From NCBI RefSeq assembly GCF_015234515.1, contig NZ_JADGMY010000010.1:124001-188000 (forward strand): a stretch of 64,000 nt of DNA. Direction: 5' to 3'. Every line of letters begins with the position of its first letter. Within the stretch, counting starts at the first letter, position 1. The position numbers were made by a program, and so were the translations under genes. The notes beneath the pieces were generated by a model. That model ran no database searches and was not told where the DNA came from. It saw nothing but the letters and a program-made list of their open reading frames with translations. This document shows, piece by piece, positions 27,547 to 36,278 of this stretch. The stretch is from Cellulomonas sp. (GTDB lineage Bacteria > Actinomycetota > Actinomycetes > Actinomycetales > Cellulomonadaceae).

Positions 27547-28548
27547 TCACGGGTGCAGCAGCACCGAGCCAGCCTTGCGACCGGTCTCCACGTACACGTG
27601 CGCGGCCGCGGCCTCCGCGAGCGGGTAGCTGCGGTCCACGACGGCCCGCACGTGGCCGTCGCGCAGCATGCCGACGAGCACCTGCATGTCGGCGCGCTGG
27701 TCGGGCGCCGGTCGCAGACCCGTGAAGGCGACGGCTGCCGTCCGTCCGCGCTCCCACCTGCGGGTCGCGGTGCGCACCAGGACGCCGACCGACGGGACCG
27801 TCGTGAGGTAGCTCCCGCGCTCGGTGAGCAGGTGCCGGCACGCGCGGGGCGAGCTGGTGCCCACGGCGTCGAGCACGACGTCGTAGCTGCCGGTGAGGCG
27901 CTCGAGCGGGGTCCTGGAGCGGTCGACGACGTCGACCGCCCCGAGGTCGGCGACGAGACCCGCGTGCGCGGGCCCGCAGACCCCGGTCACGGCGGCACCG
28001 AGGTGGGTGGCCAGCTGGACCACGGACGCGCCGACGGCCCCTGCTGCCCCGTTGACGAGCACCCGCATGCCCGGGCGGGCACGGACGTGGTCCCGGACGA
28101 ACGGCAACGCCGTCAGGCCGCCCTCGACGACGGCCACGGCGTCGTCGTCCGTGACGTCGTCGGGCAGTGCCACGACGTTCCCTGCGGGGACCCTCACCCG
28201 CTCGGCGTAGCCGCCCATCGCGAGGCCGGTCCGGGCGACGACGCGGTCCCCGACGCGCCAGGGAGCGGCGTCGACACCGACCGTCGTGACGACGCCCACG
28301 AGGGTTCCGCCGAGCACGCGGCGACGGGGCCTCAGAAGTCCGGACGCCAGCCGCGCGAAGGCGGGGTCGGCGGCCCGGAACGCCGTCTCGGCACGGGTGA
28401 CGGCGACGGTCCGCACCGAGATGACGACGTCCTGCGGCCCGGGCACGGGGACGGGCAGGCGCGTGGCCTGCAGGACGTCGGGTGGTCCGTAGCGGTCGGC
28501 GACGACGGCGGTCATGGTCGCGGTCGGGTGGTCGGTGGTGGTGCGCAC
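27547..28548 (-). CDS. NAD(P)-dependent zinc-less alcohol dehydrogenase/quinone oxidoreductase family (MDR)
   Basis: GDRVVARTGLAMGGYAERVRVPAGNVVALPDDVTDDDAVAVVEGGLTAL...VLVNGAAGAVGASVVQLATHLGA; RBS GGAGG upstream of GTG. Confidence 0.85.
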   Translation of the reverse strand: MRTTTDHPTATMTAVVADRYGPPDVLQATRLPVPVPGPQDVVISVRTVAVTRAETAFRAADPAFARLASGLLRPRRRVLGGTLVGVVTTVGVDAAPWRVGDRVVARTGLAMGGYAERVRVPAGNVVALPDDVTDDDAVAVVEGGLTALPFVRDHVRARPGMRVLVNGAAGAVGASVVQLATHLGAAVTGVCGPAHAGLVADLGAVDVVDRSRTPLERLTGSYDVVLDAVGTSSPRACRHLLTERGSYLTTVPSVGVLVRTATRRWERGRTAAVAFTGLRPAPDQRADMQVLVGMLRDGHVRAVVDRSYPLAEAAAAHVYVETGRKAGSVLLHP

Positions 28549-28570
28549 GGCAACCTCCTGGTGGTGGGCG

Positions 28571-28798
28571 TCAGCCCTCGTCGTCGGGGTAGGCGAAGAC
28601 CTCGTCGAGCGGCACCCCGAGCGCCCTCGCGATCTGGAAGGCGGTCTCCAGGGACGGCGAGTACCGCCCCTGCTCGATCGCGATGACGGTCTGGCGGGTG
28701 ACGCCCAGGCGGGCCGCGAGGTCGGCCTGCGTCATGTCGTCGCGCGCCGCTCGAAGTGCCCGGATGCGGTTGGTGACCCGGGTGGGTCGCCCGCCCAC
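28571..28798 (-). CDS. Small XRE-family HTH regulator
   Basis: RIRALRAARDDMTQADLAARLGVTRQTVIAIEQGRYSPSLETAFQIARALGVPLDEVFAY. Confidence 0.88.
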   Translation of the reverse strand: MGGRPTRVTNRIRALRAARDDMTQADLAARLGVTRQTVIAIEQGRYSPSLETAFQIARALGVPLDEVFAYPDDEG

Positions 28799-28799
28799 G

Positions 28800-29219
28800 T
28801 CAGAACCCCCGGCGGTAGACGACGACCTTGACGACACTGGCCACGATCGCCCCGAGCACGTACGCGAGGTACATCGCGTTGGCGACCCAGAAGTGGTCGC
28901 TCTCGGCGAGCGTGAGGCAGAACGGCAGCACCATGGCGACGGCGAGGACGAAGCCTCCGACGTACTCCCCGCGCCGGTCGATCTCGCGGTCGCGCATGTC
29001 GGGCCGCTGCGTCTCGCTCGGCCGGACGACCTCGACCAGGATGCGGACGACCATCCTCAGCAGCACCGAGACGCCGATGCTCCACAGCAGCACGGGCACG
29101 TACCGGACGTCGGTCACCGGCCCGCCGCCGGTGCGCTGCAGCACGACCGCGACGTAGCCGCCCCAGACCACCAGCGCCACGAGCCCGTAGACCCACGCGC
29201 CCTTCTCCTCGTACGTCAT
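28800..29219 (-). CDS. Hypothetical membrane protein co-transcribed with XRE regulator
   Basis: 139 aa, 4 TM segments; directly upstream of the HTH gene. Confidence 0.75.
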   Translation of the reverse strand: MTYEEKGAWVYGLVALVVWGGYVAVVLQRTGGGPVTDVRYVPVLLWSIGVSVLLRMVVRILVEVVRPSETQRPDMRDREIDRRGEYVGGFVLAVAMVLPFCLTLAESDHFWVANAMYLAYVLGAIVASVVKVVVYRRGF

Positions 29220-29234
29220 GCCGACTCCCGTGTG

Positions 29235-29300
29235 ATGTCAAGAATGTTTGACATGCTCAGGGTGCCGGAGGGGGTGCTGGATGTCAAGAATGTTTGACAT
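29235..29300. promoter_or_regulatory. Two copies of palindrome ATGTCAA-gaatgt-TTGACAT (29235-29254; 29281-29300)
   Basis: 23-nt identical repeat gatgtcaagaatgtttgacatgc, each with 7-bp inverted arms, 46-bp spacing, upstream of the membrane protein/XRE operon. Confidence 0.75.
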
Positions 29301-29338
29301 GCGCAGCGGTCGCGACGCGCGCGACGGCGTCCGACCCG

Positions 29339-30316
29339 TCAGGCGGGCTCAGCCGCGGGCTCGGGGACGACCTCGACCGCCGGGGGCGGCGCCGCGCCCC
29401 GGCGCACGTCGCGGTCCGCGCCCGCACGCACCAGCGCGACCCCTGCGACGACGAGCACGGCACCCAGCCCCTGCACGACGAGCGGCTGCTCCCCGAGCAG
29501 CACCCACGCGAGGAGCACCGACAGCAGGACCTCGGACAGGGCCAGGAACGACGCCAGCCGCTCCCCCAGCAGCCGCACCGAGACCGCCGACACCCCGTAC
29601 GCGAACGCGGTCGGCACGGCGCCGACGACGAGCAGCGGCACCGCCCAGTGCACCTGCGCGCCGAGCACGTCGACCCGGACGTCGGGGGCCTCGACGGGCA
29701 GCACGCCGACCGCCGCGAGCGACCCCACGACGACCGCGCCCACGAGCATCGCGGCGCCTGCGAGGCTCACGGGCGGCAGCGCGATGGGTCGTGCCGTCAG
29801 GGCGAAGTACCCGGCGTTGCCGATCGCGGCACCGCACGCGAAGACCAGACCGAGCGGGTCGAGCTGCAGGCTGCCGGTGACGTCCAGCACGAGCACGAGG
29901 CCACCCATGGCCAGGGCCGCCCCGACGAGGGTGGCACGGGCCGGCACGCGTCCGGTCCGTGCCCAGCCCCAGAGGAGCAGGAGCAGCGGACCGGTGTACT
30001 CGACGAGCAGGGCGACGGCCACGGGCAGCCGGTCGACCGCGAAGAAGTACAGCGTCGAGGCCCCGGCGACGCCGAGGATGCCGAGCCCGACGACGGTGGC
30101 CCAGTCGGTGCGCAGCGTCGACCAGCGCCCGCGCAGCGCCCACGCCGCGGGCCCGGCGAGCAGGAGCGCGCCGATCGCCAGGCGCACGACGATGGCCGCC
30201 CCGGGGCTCCAGCCGGCGGCGAGCAGCGGCTTGACGACCGGCCCGCTCGTGGCGAACGCGAGCGCGGCGACGAGCCCCGCGACGATCCCGGCGCTGCGCG
30301 CACCCGACCCCTGCAC
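29339..30316 (-). CDS. EamA/DMT-family transporter
   Basis: 10-TM protein, GTG 30316 preceded by GGAGGA; GIVAGLVAALAFATSGPVVKPLLAAGWSPGAAIVVRLAIGALLL. Confidence 0.85.
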   Translation of the reverse strand: MQGSGARSAGIVAGLVAALAFATSGPVVKPLLAAGWSPGAAIVVRLAIGALLLAGPAAWALRGRWSTLRTDWATVVGLGILGVAGASTLYFFAVDRLPVAVALLVEYTGPLLLLLWGWARTGRVPARATLVGAALAMGGLVLVLDVTGSLQLDPLGLVFACGAAIGNAGYFALTARPIALPPVSLAGAAMLVGAVVVGSLAAVGVLPVEAPDVRVDVLGAQVHWAVPLLVVGAVPTAFAYGVSAVSVRLLGERLASFLALSEVLLSVLLAWVLLGEQPLVVQGLGAVLVVAGVALVRAGADRDVRRGAAPPPAVEVVPEPAAEPA

Positions 30317-30342
30317 CTTGTCTCCTCCGGCGGAACCGATGT

Positions 30343-30420
30343 CAGGAGTCAATGCCTCCTATGCTCGTGACGCTAGCCCGCTGCCGCGACAGGAGTCAAT
30401 GTGGTTTTCGCTCGTGACAC
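30343..30420. promoter_or_regulatory. Imperfect direct repeat caggagtcaatg(N7)gctcgtgac in divergent promoter region
   Basis: Copies start at 30343 and 30390 (47-bp spacing) between EamA (-) and CGNR (+) genes. Confidence 0.5.
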
Positions 30421-30952
30421 CGAGATGAATCTGCTCGCAGCCGCCGAGCTGGTGAACACCGCGCGCCGCCGCGACGGCCACGACGCCCTGAGCACGGTCG
30501 CAGACCTCGACGCGTACTTCACGCGCTGGGGCTACACCGGCCGGCACGACCGCGACGACGCGGAGGTCGCGCACGTGCGCGCGGCCCGCGACCGCATCGC
30601 CCGGCTGTGGGACGTCGAGCGCGACGAGGCCGCCGAGCTCGTCAACGCGATGCTGCGCGAGGCCGACGCGGTCCCGCACCTCGTCCGGCACGACGCGGTG
30701 GACTGGCACCTGCACGCCACGGTCCCGGGCGCCGCGCTCGCGAGCGTCATCGTCGTCGAGACCGCGATGGGCGTCGTCGACGTCGTCCGGTCCGACGAGT
30801 ACGCGCGCATGAGGCGGTGCGCGGGCGCGGGTTGCCGTGCGGTGCTGGTGGACCTCTCGCGCAACCGCTCGCGACGGTTCTGCGACGTCAACGCGTGCGG
30901 CAACCGCGCGCACGTCGCCGCCTACCGCGCCCGCCGCGCGGCCCACGGATAG
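30401..30952 (+). CDS. CGNR zinc finger (ABATE) transcriptional regulator
   Basis: MRRCAGAGCRAVLVDLSRNRSRRFCDVNACGNRAHVAAYRARR: CGNR motif. Confidence 0.88.
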   Translation: MVFARDTEMNLLAAAELVNTARRRDGHDALSTVADLDAYFTRWGYTGRHDRDDAEVAHVRAARDRIARLWDVERDEAAELVNAMLREADAVPHLVRHDAVDWHLHATVPGAALASVIVVETAMGVVDVVRSDEYARMRRCAGAGCRAVLVDLSRNRSRRFCDVNACGNRAHVAAYRARRAAHG

Positions 30953-31013
30953 CGCCGCCCGGACCGCTCGCGCGTGCACTCGCGGGGGTGTCGATCTGGG
31001 AGGATGGGTGACC

Positions 31014-33674
31014 ATGAGCGACCACACCCCCCGCACCGATACCCCGACGAGCGCCACCGCCGCCCGCCAGGTACCGGACAAGGTGACGGTCGACGGGCTG
31101 GAGGACCGCTGGTCGCGCACGTGGGCCGAGCAGGACACGTACACGTTCGACCGCACGGCCGAGCGCGAGCAGGTCTACTCGATCGACACCCCGCCCCCGA
31201 CGGTGTCCGGCTCGCTGCACGTCGGCCACGTGTTCTCGTACACCCACACCGACGTCGTCGCGCGCTTCCAGCGCATGCGCGGCCGCGAGGTCATGTACCC
31301 GATGGGCTGGGACGACAACGGGCTGCCGACCGAGCGTCGCGTGCAGAACTACTACGGCGTGCGCTGCGACCCGTCGCTCCCCTACGTCGAGGGCTTCGTG
31401 CCGCCGCACAACGGCACCGACGGCAAGGCCGTCAAGCCCGGCGACCAGGTGCCGGTGTCGCGCCGCAACTTCATCGAGCTGTGCGAGCGGCTGTCGGCCG
31501 AGGACGAGCTCCAGTTCGAGGCGCTGTGGCGCCGCCTGGGCCTCTCCGTCGACTGGTCGATGACGTACCAGACCATCGGCGCGAAGGCCCGCGCGGTGTC
31601 GCAGCGCGCGTTCCTGCGCAACCTCGGCCGCGGCGAGGCGTACCAGGCCGAGGCGCCCGGTCTGTGGGACGTGACGTTCCAGACCGCCGTCGCGCAGGCC
31701 GAGCTCGAGGCCCGCGACTACCCCGGCGCGTTCCACAAGGTCGCCTTCCACCGCCCGGACGGCGAGCAGGTCGTCATCGAGACGACGCGCCCGGAGCTGC
31801 TGCCCGCGTGCGTCGCGCTCATCGCGCACCCCGACGACGAGCGCTACCAGCACCTGTTCGGCACGACGGTGACGAGCCCCCTGTTCGGCGTCGAGCTGCC
31901 CGTGCTCGCGCACCCCGCCGCCGAGCCCGACAAGGGCGCGGGCATCGCGATGTGCTGCACCTTCGGTGACCTGACCGACGTGCAGTGGTGGCGCGAGCTG
32001 CGCCTGCCGACGCGCTCGGTCATGGGGCGCGACGGCCGCATCCTGCGGGACACGCCGGAGTGGCTGACGTCCGACGCGGGGCGCGCGCTCTACGGCGACA
32101 TCGCCGGCAAGACGACCTTCAGCGCGCGCGAGGCCGTCGTGGCAGGGCTGCGCGAGTCCGGCGACCTGCTGGGCGAGCCGGTCCCGACGCAGCGCAAGGC
32201 CAACTTCTACGAGAAGGGCGACAAGCCCCTCGAGATCGTCACGAGCCGCCAGTGGTACATCCGCAACGGCGGTCGCGACGAGCACCTGCGCGACGAGCTG
32301 CTCGCCCGCGGCCAGGAGCTTGCGTTCCACCCCGAGTTCATGCGCGTGCGGTACGACAACTGGGTCGGCGGCCTCAACGGCGACTGGCTGGTCTCGCGCC
32401 AGCGCTTCTTCGGCGTGCCGATCCCGGTCTGGTACCCGCTGGACGGGCAGGGCGAGCCGCGGTACGACTCCCCGCTCGTGCCGGACGAGGCCGCGCTGCC
32501 GGTCGACCCGTCGAGCGACGTCCCGGCCGGCTACACCGCCGACCAGCGCGGCGTGCCCGGCGGGTTCGTCGGCGACCCCGACATCATGGACACGTGGGCG
32601 ACGAGCTCGCTGACCCCGCAGATCGTGTGCGGCTGGCTCGACGACCCCGACCTGTTCGCGCGGACGTTCCCGATGGACCTGCGCCCGCAGGGGCAGGACA
32701 TCATCCGCACCTGGCTGTTCTCGTCGGTGGTGCGCGCGCACCTGGAGTCGGGCTCGCTGCCGTGGAAGCACGCGGCGATCAGCGGCTGGATCCTCGACCC
32801 CGACCGCAAGAAGATGAGCAAGTCGAAGGGCAACGTCGTCACGCCCATGGGCCTGCTCGAGGAGCACGGCTCGGACGCGGTGCGCTACTGGGCCGCCAGC
32901 GCCCGGCTGGGCACCGACGCGGCGTTCGAGGTCGGCCAGATGAAGATCGGCCGCCGCCTGGCGATCAAGGTCCTCAACGCGAGCAAGTTCGTGCTGTCGT
33001 TCGGGCCCGCGGACGAGCCGGTGTCGCTCGACGCCACGCTCGTGACCGAGCCGCTGGACCGGGCGATGCTCGCCGGCCTCGCGACCGTCGTCGACCAGGC
33101 GACCGCCGCCCTGGAGGGCTACGACCACACGCGCGCCCTGGAGCTCACGGAGACGTTCTTCTGGACGTTCTGCGACGACTACCTCGAGCTGGTCAAGGAC
33201 CGTGCGTACGGTGCGGGCGCCTCGGACGCGGAGGTCACGCCCGCGACGGCCTCGGCACGCGCGGCGCTCGGCCTGGCCCTCGACACGCTGCTGCGCCTGT
33301 TCGCGCCCGTGCTGCCGTACGCGACCGAGGAGGTCTGGTCGTGGTGGCGCGAGGGCACGGTGCACCGCGCGCCGTGGCCGACGAGCGACGCGCTGCGCGC
33401 CGCGGCCGGCGACGCCGATCCGGGCCTCGTCGCCGGTGCGGGCGCCGCGCTCGCCGCACTGCGCAAGGTGAAGTCCGAGGCGAAGGTGTCCATGCGCACG
33501 CCCGTCGAGCACGCCGTCCTCGAGGTGCCGGACGCCCTGCGCGCCGGTGTCGAGGCCGCGCTCGACGACGTCCGCAACGCGGGCCGCGCGACCGGGACGC
33601 TGGAGATCGCGACCGGCACCGGGGACACGGTCGTCGCCCGGGACGCGCGCCTCGGGGAGGCCGTCGCCCGGTGA
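31014..33674 (+). CDS. valS: Valyl-tRNA synthetase
   Basis: PPPTVSGSLHVGHVFSYTHTDVVARFQRMRGREVMYPMGWDDNGLPTE; KMSKSKGNVVTP. Confidence 0.95.
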   Translation: MSDHTPRTDTPTSATAARQVPDKVTVDGLEDRWSRTWAEQDTYTFDRTAEREQVYSIDTPPPTVSGSLHVGHVFSYTHTDVVARFQRMRGREVMYPMGWDDNGLPTERRVQNYYGVRCDPSLPYVEGFVPPHNGTDGKAVKPGDQVPVSRRNFIELCERLSAEDELQFEALWRRLGLSVDWSMTYQTIGAKARAVSQRAFLRNLGRGEAYQAEAPGLWDVTFQTAVAQAELEARDYPGAFHKVAFHRPDGEQVVIETTRPELLPACVALIAHPDDERYQHLFGTTVTSPLFGVELPVLAHPAAEPDKGAGIAMCCTFGDLTDVQWWRELRLPTRSVMGRDGRILRDTPEWLTSDAGRALYGDIAGKTTFSAREAVVAGLRESGDLLGEPVPTQRKANFYEKGDKPLEIVTSRQWYIRNGGRDEHLRDELLARGQELAFHPEFMRVRYDNWVGGLNGDWLVSRQRFFGVPIPVWYPLDGQGEPRYDSPLVPDEAALPVDPSSDVPAGYTADQRGVPGGFVGDPDIMDTWATSSLTPQIVCGWLDDPDLFARTFPMDLRPQGQDIIRTWLFSSVVRAHLESGSLPWKHAAISGWILDPDRKKMSKSKGNVVTPMGLLEEHGSDAVRYWAASARLGTDAAFEVGQMKIGRRLAIKVLNASKFVLSFGPADEPVSLDATLVTEPLDRAMLAGLATVVDQATAALEGYDHTRALELTETFFWTFCDDYLELVKDRAYGAGASDAEVTPATASARAALGLALDTLLRLFAPVLPYATEEVWSWWREGTVHRAPWPTSDALRAAAGDADPGLVAGAGAALAALRKVKSEAKVSMRTPVEHAVLEVPDALRAGVEAALDDVRNAGRATGTLEIATGTGDTVVARDARLGEAVAR

Positions 33675-33691
33675 CCCACCGCCGGGCGATC

Positions 33692-33717
33692 GGGCCGCGT
33701 CGAGCAGGGCGCGGCCC
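33692..33717 (+). terminator. Hairpin after valS
   Basis: gggccgcg...cgcggccc. Confidence 0.45.
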
Positions 33718-33842
33718 CGCCCGGGCGTGCGCGAGCACGCCGTGGGAGGGTCGGGACAGAGGTCCCGGGCACCCCCGCAACGGATAGGAATGATGTGTGG
33801 CGTATAGTTATGCGCGCACCGCTCCGCTCGGAAGGACCACCC

Positions 33843-34637
33843 ATGCGCCACCCCCTGCCCGTCAGCGCCCTGGCCGCTGCCGCACTGCTCGCCCTGACCG
33901 CCTGCTCCAGCGGGAACGACACGGCGGGTGACGACGGCGAGCTCGCGCTCGTGAACGACGGCACCCTGACCGTCTGCACGAACCCGCCGTTCGAGCCGTT
34001 CGAGTACGAGGAGGACGGCGAGATCGTCGGCCTCGACATGGCCATCACCGGCGAGATCGCGGCCGACCTGGGCGTCGAGCTGCGACCGCTCAACACGGGC
34101 TTCGACGCGATCGAGTCCGGTGCGGCCCTCAACGCCCGCCAGTGCGACATCGCGGCGTCGGCGCTCACCATCACCGAGGCCCGCGAGAAGAACGTCGACT
34201 TCACCGACGCGTACTTCGACGCGGACCAGGGCGTGCTGGTCGCCTCCGGGTCGACCGTGGCGGACGAGGCGGGCCTGCAGGGCACGAAGATCGGCGTCCA
34301 GCAGGCCACGACCGGCGCCACGTGGGTCGACGAGCAGGGCCTCGAGGGCGTCCAGTTCGAGGACCTCGGGCTGCAGATCCAGTCGCTGCGCAACGGCCAG
34401 GTCGACGTGGTCATGAACGACGTCACCGTGCTGGAGCCGTACGCGGGCGACGGGCTCGAGATCGCCTTCGTCGTGCCGACCGGTGAGCAGTACGGCCTCG
34501 CCGTCCGCACCGGCAACACCGCACTCCTCGACGCCGCGAACGCGACGCTCGAGCGGATCACGCAGGACGGCACGTACGACGAGCTCGTGGCCGAGTACTT
34601 CGGCGCGGGCGAGCCGACGGCCGAGCCCACGGACTGA
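33843..34637 (+). CDS. Amino-acid ABC transporter substrate-binding lipoprotein
   Basis: Lipobox ALTACSS; LTVCTNPPFEPFEYEEDGEIVGLDMAITGEIAADLGVEL. Confidence 0.9.
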   Translation: MRHPLPVSALAAAALLALTACSSGNDTAGDDGELALVNDGTLTVCTNPPFEPFEYEEDGEIVGLDMAITGEIAADLGVELRPLNTGFDAIESGAALNARQCDIAASALTITEAREKNVDFTDAYFDADQGVLVASGSTVADEAGLQGTKIGVQQATTGATWVDEQGLEGVQFEDLGLQIQSLRNGQVDVVMNDVTVLEPYAGDGLEIAFVVPTGEQYGLAVRTGNTALLDAANATLERITQDGTYDELVAEYFGAGEPTAEPTD

Positions 34638-35458
34638 TGTCGGTCGACCTCTCGGCGGCCGCCGGCCGGGCTCGCATGAGCCCGCGCCGGCGGGCCCGGC
34701 TGTCGCGCGGCGTCCAGTACGTCGTGCTGCTCGCCGTCCTCGCGCTGCTGCTCTCGACGGCGGACTGGAGCACGGTCGGCCAGACGATCTTCAACCCGGC
34801 CGCGGCCGGCGAGATGCTCGACCGGCTCCCCCGCGCGTTCCTCAACACGGTGACGTACACGCTCGCCGCGTTCGCGGTCGGCCTGAGCCTCGGCACGGTG
34901 CTCGCCCTGATGCGCCTGTCGTCGGTCGCGCCGTACCGCTGGATCTCCACGACGTACGTCGAGTTCTTCCGCGGCATCCCCGCCCTGCTCGTCGTGATCG
35001 CCGTCGGGTACGCCGTGCCGATCGCCTTCGGCATCGCCCTGACGTCGATCATCGCCATCGCCGCCATCGCGCTGGGCTCGGTGTCCGCCGCCTACATCTC
35101 CGAGACCCTCCGCGCGGGCATCCAGGCCGTCCCCCGCGGACAGGTCGAGGCGGCACGGTCCCTGGGGATGTCGCACACCCGCACCATGGTCCAGGTCGTG
35201 CTCCCCCAGGCGTTCCGCACGGTGATGCCGCCGCTGACCAACGAGGTCCTGCTCCTGACGAAGGACACCTCGCTGCTGTTCGTGCTCGGCCAGACGCCCG
35301 CGTACTTCGAGCTGACCAAGGTCGGGCGTGACGCGCTGTCGACGGCGTCGGGCGGTCTCACGGGCCTCTTCGTCGTCGGCGCCTGCTACCTCGTCATCAC
35401 CATCCCGCTCGGCATCGTCGCCCGACGGCTCGAGCGGCGCACAGGAGGACGCGCATGA
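34637..35458 (+). CDS. Amino-acid ABC transporter permease
   Basis: Polar amino-acid permease signature [21 protein letters not shown]...[29 protein letters not shown]. Confidence 0.92.
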   Translation: MSVDLSAAAGRARMSPRRRARLSRGVQYVVLLAVLALLLSTADWSTVGQTIFNPAAAGEMLDRLPRAFLNTVTYTLAAFAVGLSLGTVLALMRLSSVAPYRWISTTYVEFFRGIPALLVVIAVGYAVPIAFGIALTSIIAIAAIALGSVSAAYISETLRAGIQAVPRGQVEAARSLGMSHTRTMVQVVLPQAFRTVMPPLTNEVLLLTKDTSLLFVLGQTPAYFELTKVGRDALSTASGGLTGLFVVGACYLVITIPLGIVARRLERRTGGRA

Positions 35459-36228
35459 CCGCCGACCCCGCACGGCCCGTCGTCCGGGTCCGGGACCTGC
35501 ACAAGTCGTTCGGCGAGCACGAGGTGCTCCGGGGCATCGACCTCGACGTCCAGGCCGGTGAGGTCGTCTGCGTGATCGGCCCGTCGGGGTCGGGCAAGTC
35601 GACGCTGCTGCGCTGCGTGAACCTGCTCGAGCAGCCCACGTCGGGCAGCATCGAGCTGCTGGGCGCCGAGGTCACGGACCCCGACGTCGACATCGACCGC
35701 GTCCGCACGCACGTCGGCATGGTCTTCCAGCAGTTCAACCTGTTCAGCCACCGGACCGTGCTCGAGAACTGCACCATGGCGCAGCGCACCGTGCTGCGCC
35801 GCTCGCGTGCGGAGGCGGAGCGCGTCGCGCTCGCGAACCTCGAGCGCGTCGGCCTCGCCGAGCGGCCGGACGCGATGCCCGCGCAGCTCTCGGGCGGGCA
35901 GCAGCAGCGCGTCGCGATCGCCCGCGCGCTGTCGATGGACCCGCAGCTCATGCTCTTCGACGAGCCGACGTCCGCCCTCGACCCCGAGCTCGTCGGCGAC
36001 GTCCTCGGCGTCATGCGGGACCTCGCGGACGGCGGCATGACGATGCTCGTCGTCACCCACGAGATGGCCTTCGCCCGCGAGGTCGGCGACCGCGTCGTCT
36101 TCATGGACGACGGCACGGTCGTCGAGACCGGACCTGCCGACCAGGTCATCGGCGCACCCCGCGAGGAGCGCACCCGCACCTTCCTGCAGCGGGTGCTCGA
36201 TCCCACACACCAGTCCCCCACGAGGTGA
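35455..36228 (+). CDS. Amino-acid ABC transporter ATP-binding protein
   Basis: [50 protein letters not shown]. Confidence 0.93.
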   Translation: MTADPARPVVRVRDLHKSFGEHEVLRGIDLDVQAGEVVCVIGPSGSGKSTLLRCVNLLEQPTSGSIELLGAEVTDPDVDIDRVRTHVGMVFQQFNLFSHRTVLENCTMAQRTVLRRSRAEAERVALANLERVGLAERPDAMPAQLSGGQQQRVAIARALSMDPQLMLFDEPTSALDPELVGDVLGVMRDLADGGMTMLVVTHEMAFAREVGDRVVFMDDGTVVETGPADQVIGAPREERTRTFLQRVLDPTHQSPTR

Positions 36229-36254
36229 ACGTCACGGCACTACTGTCGTGACGT
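36229..36254. promoter_or_regulatory. Inverted repeat acgtcacg-N10-cgtgacgt (operator or hairpin)
   Basis: 8-bp perfect arms between the ABC operon and the fadD-like gene. Confidence 0.35.
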
Positions 36255-36278
36255 CCCCCTGTACAGGAGTCACGCCAC

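Noticed and set aside
30953-31013. T-box leader upstream of valS
   Set aside because: Spacer too short and no specifier or antiterminator sequence.
33780-33842. gcgtatagttatgcgc upstream of the amino-acid ABC operon as an ArgR/GlnR box
   Set aside because: Only an imperfect palindrome; likely a -10 region (TATAGT); not enough evidence for a specific regulator.
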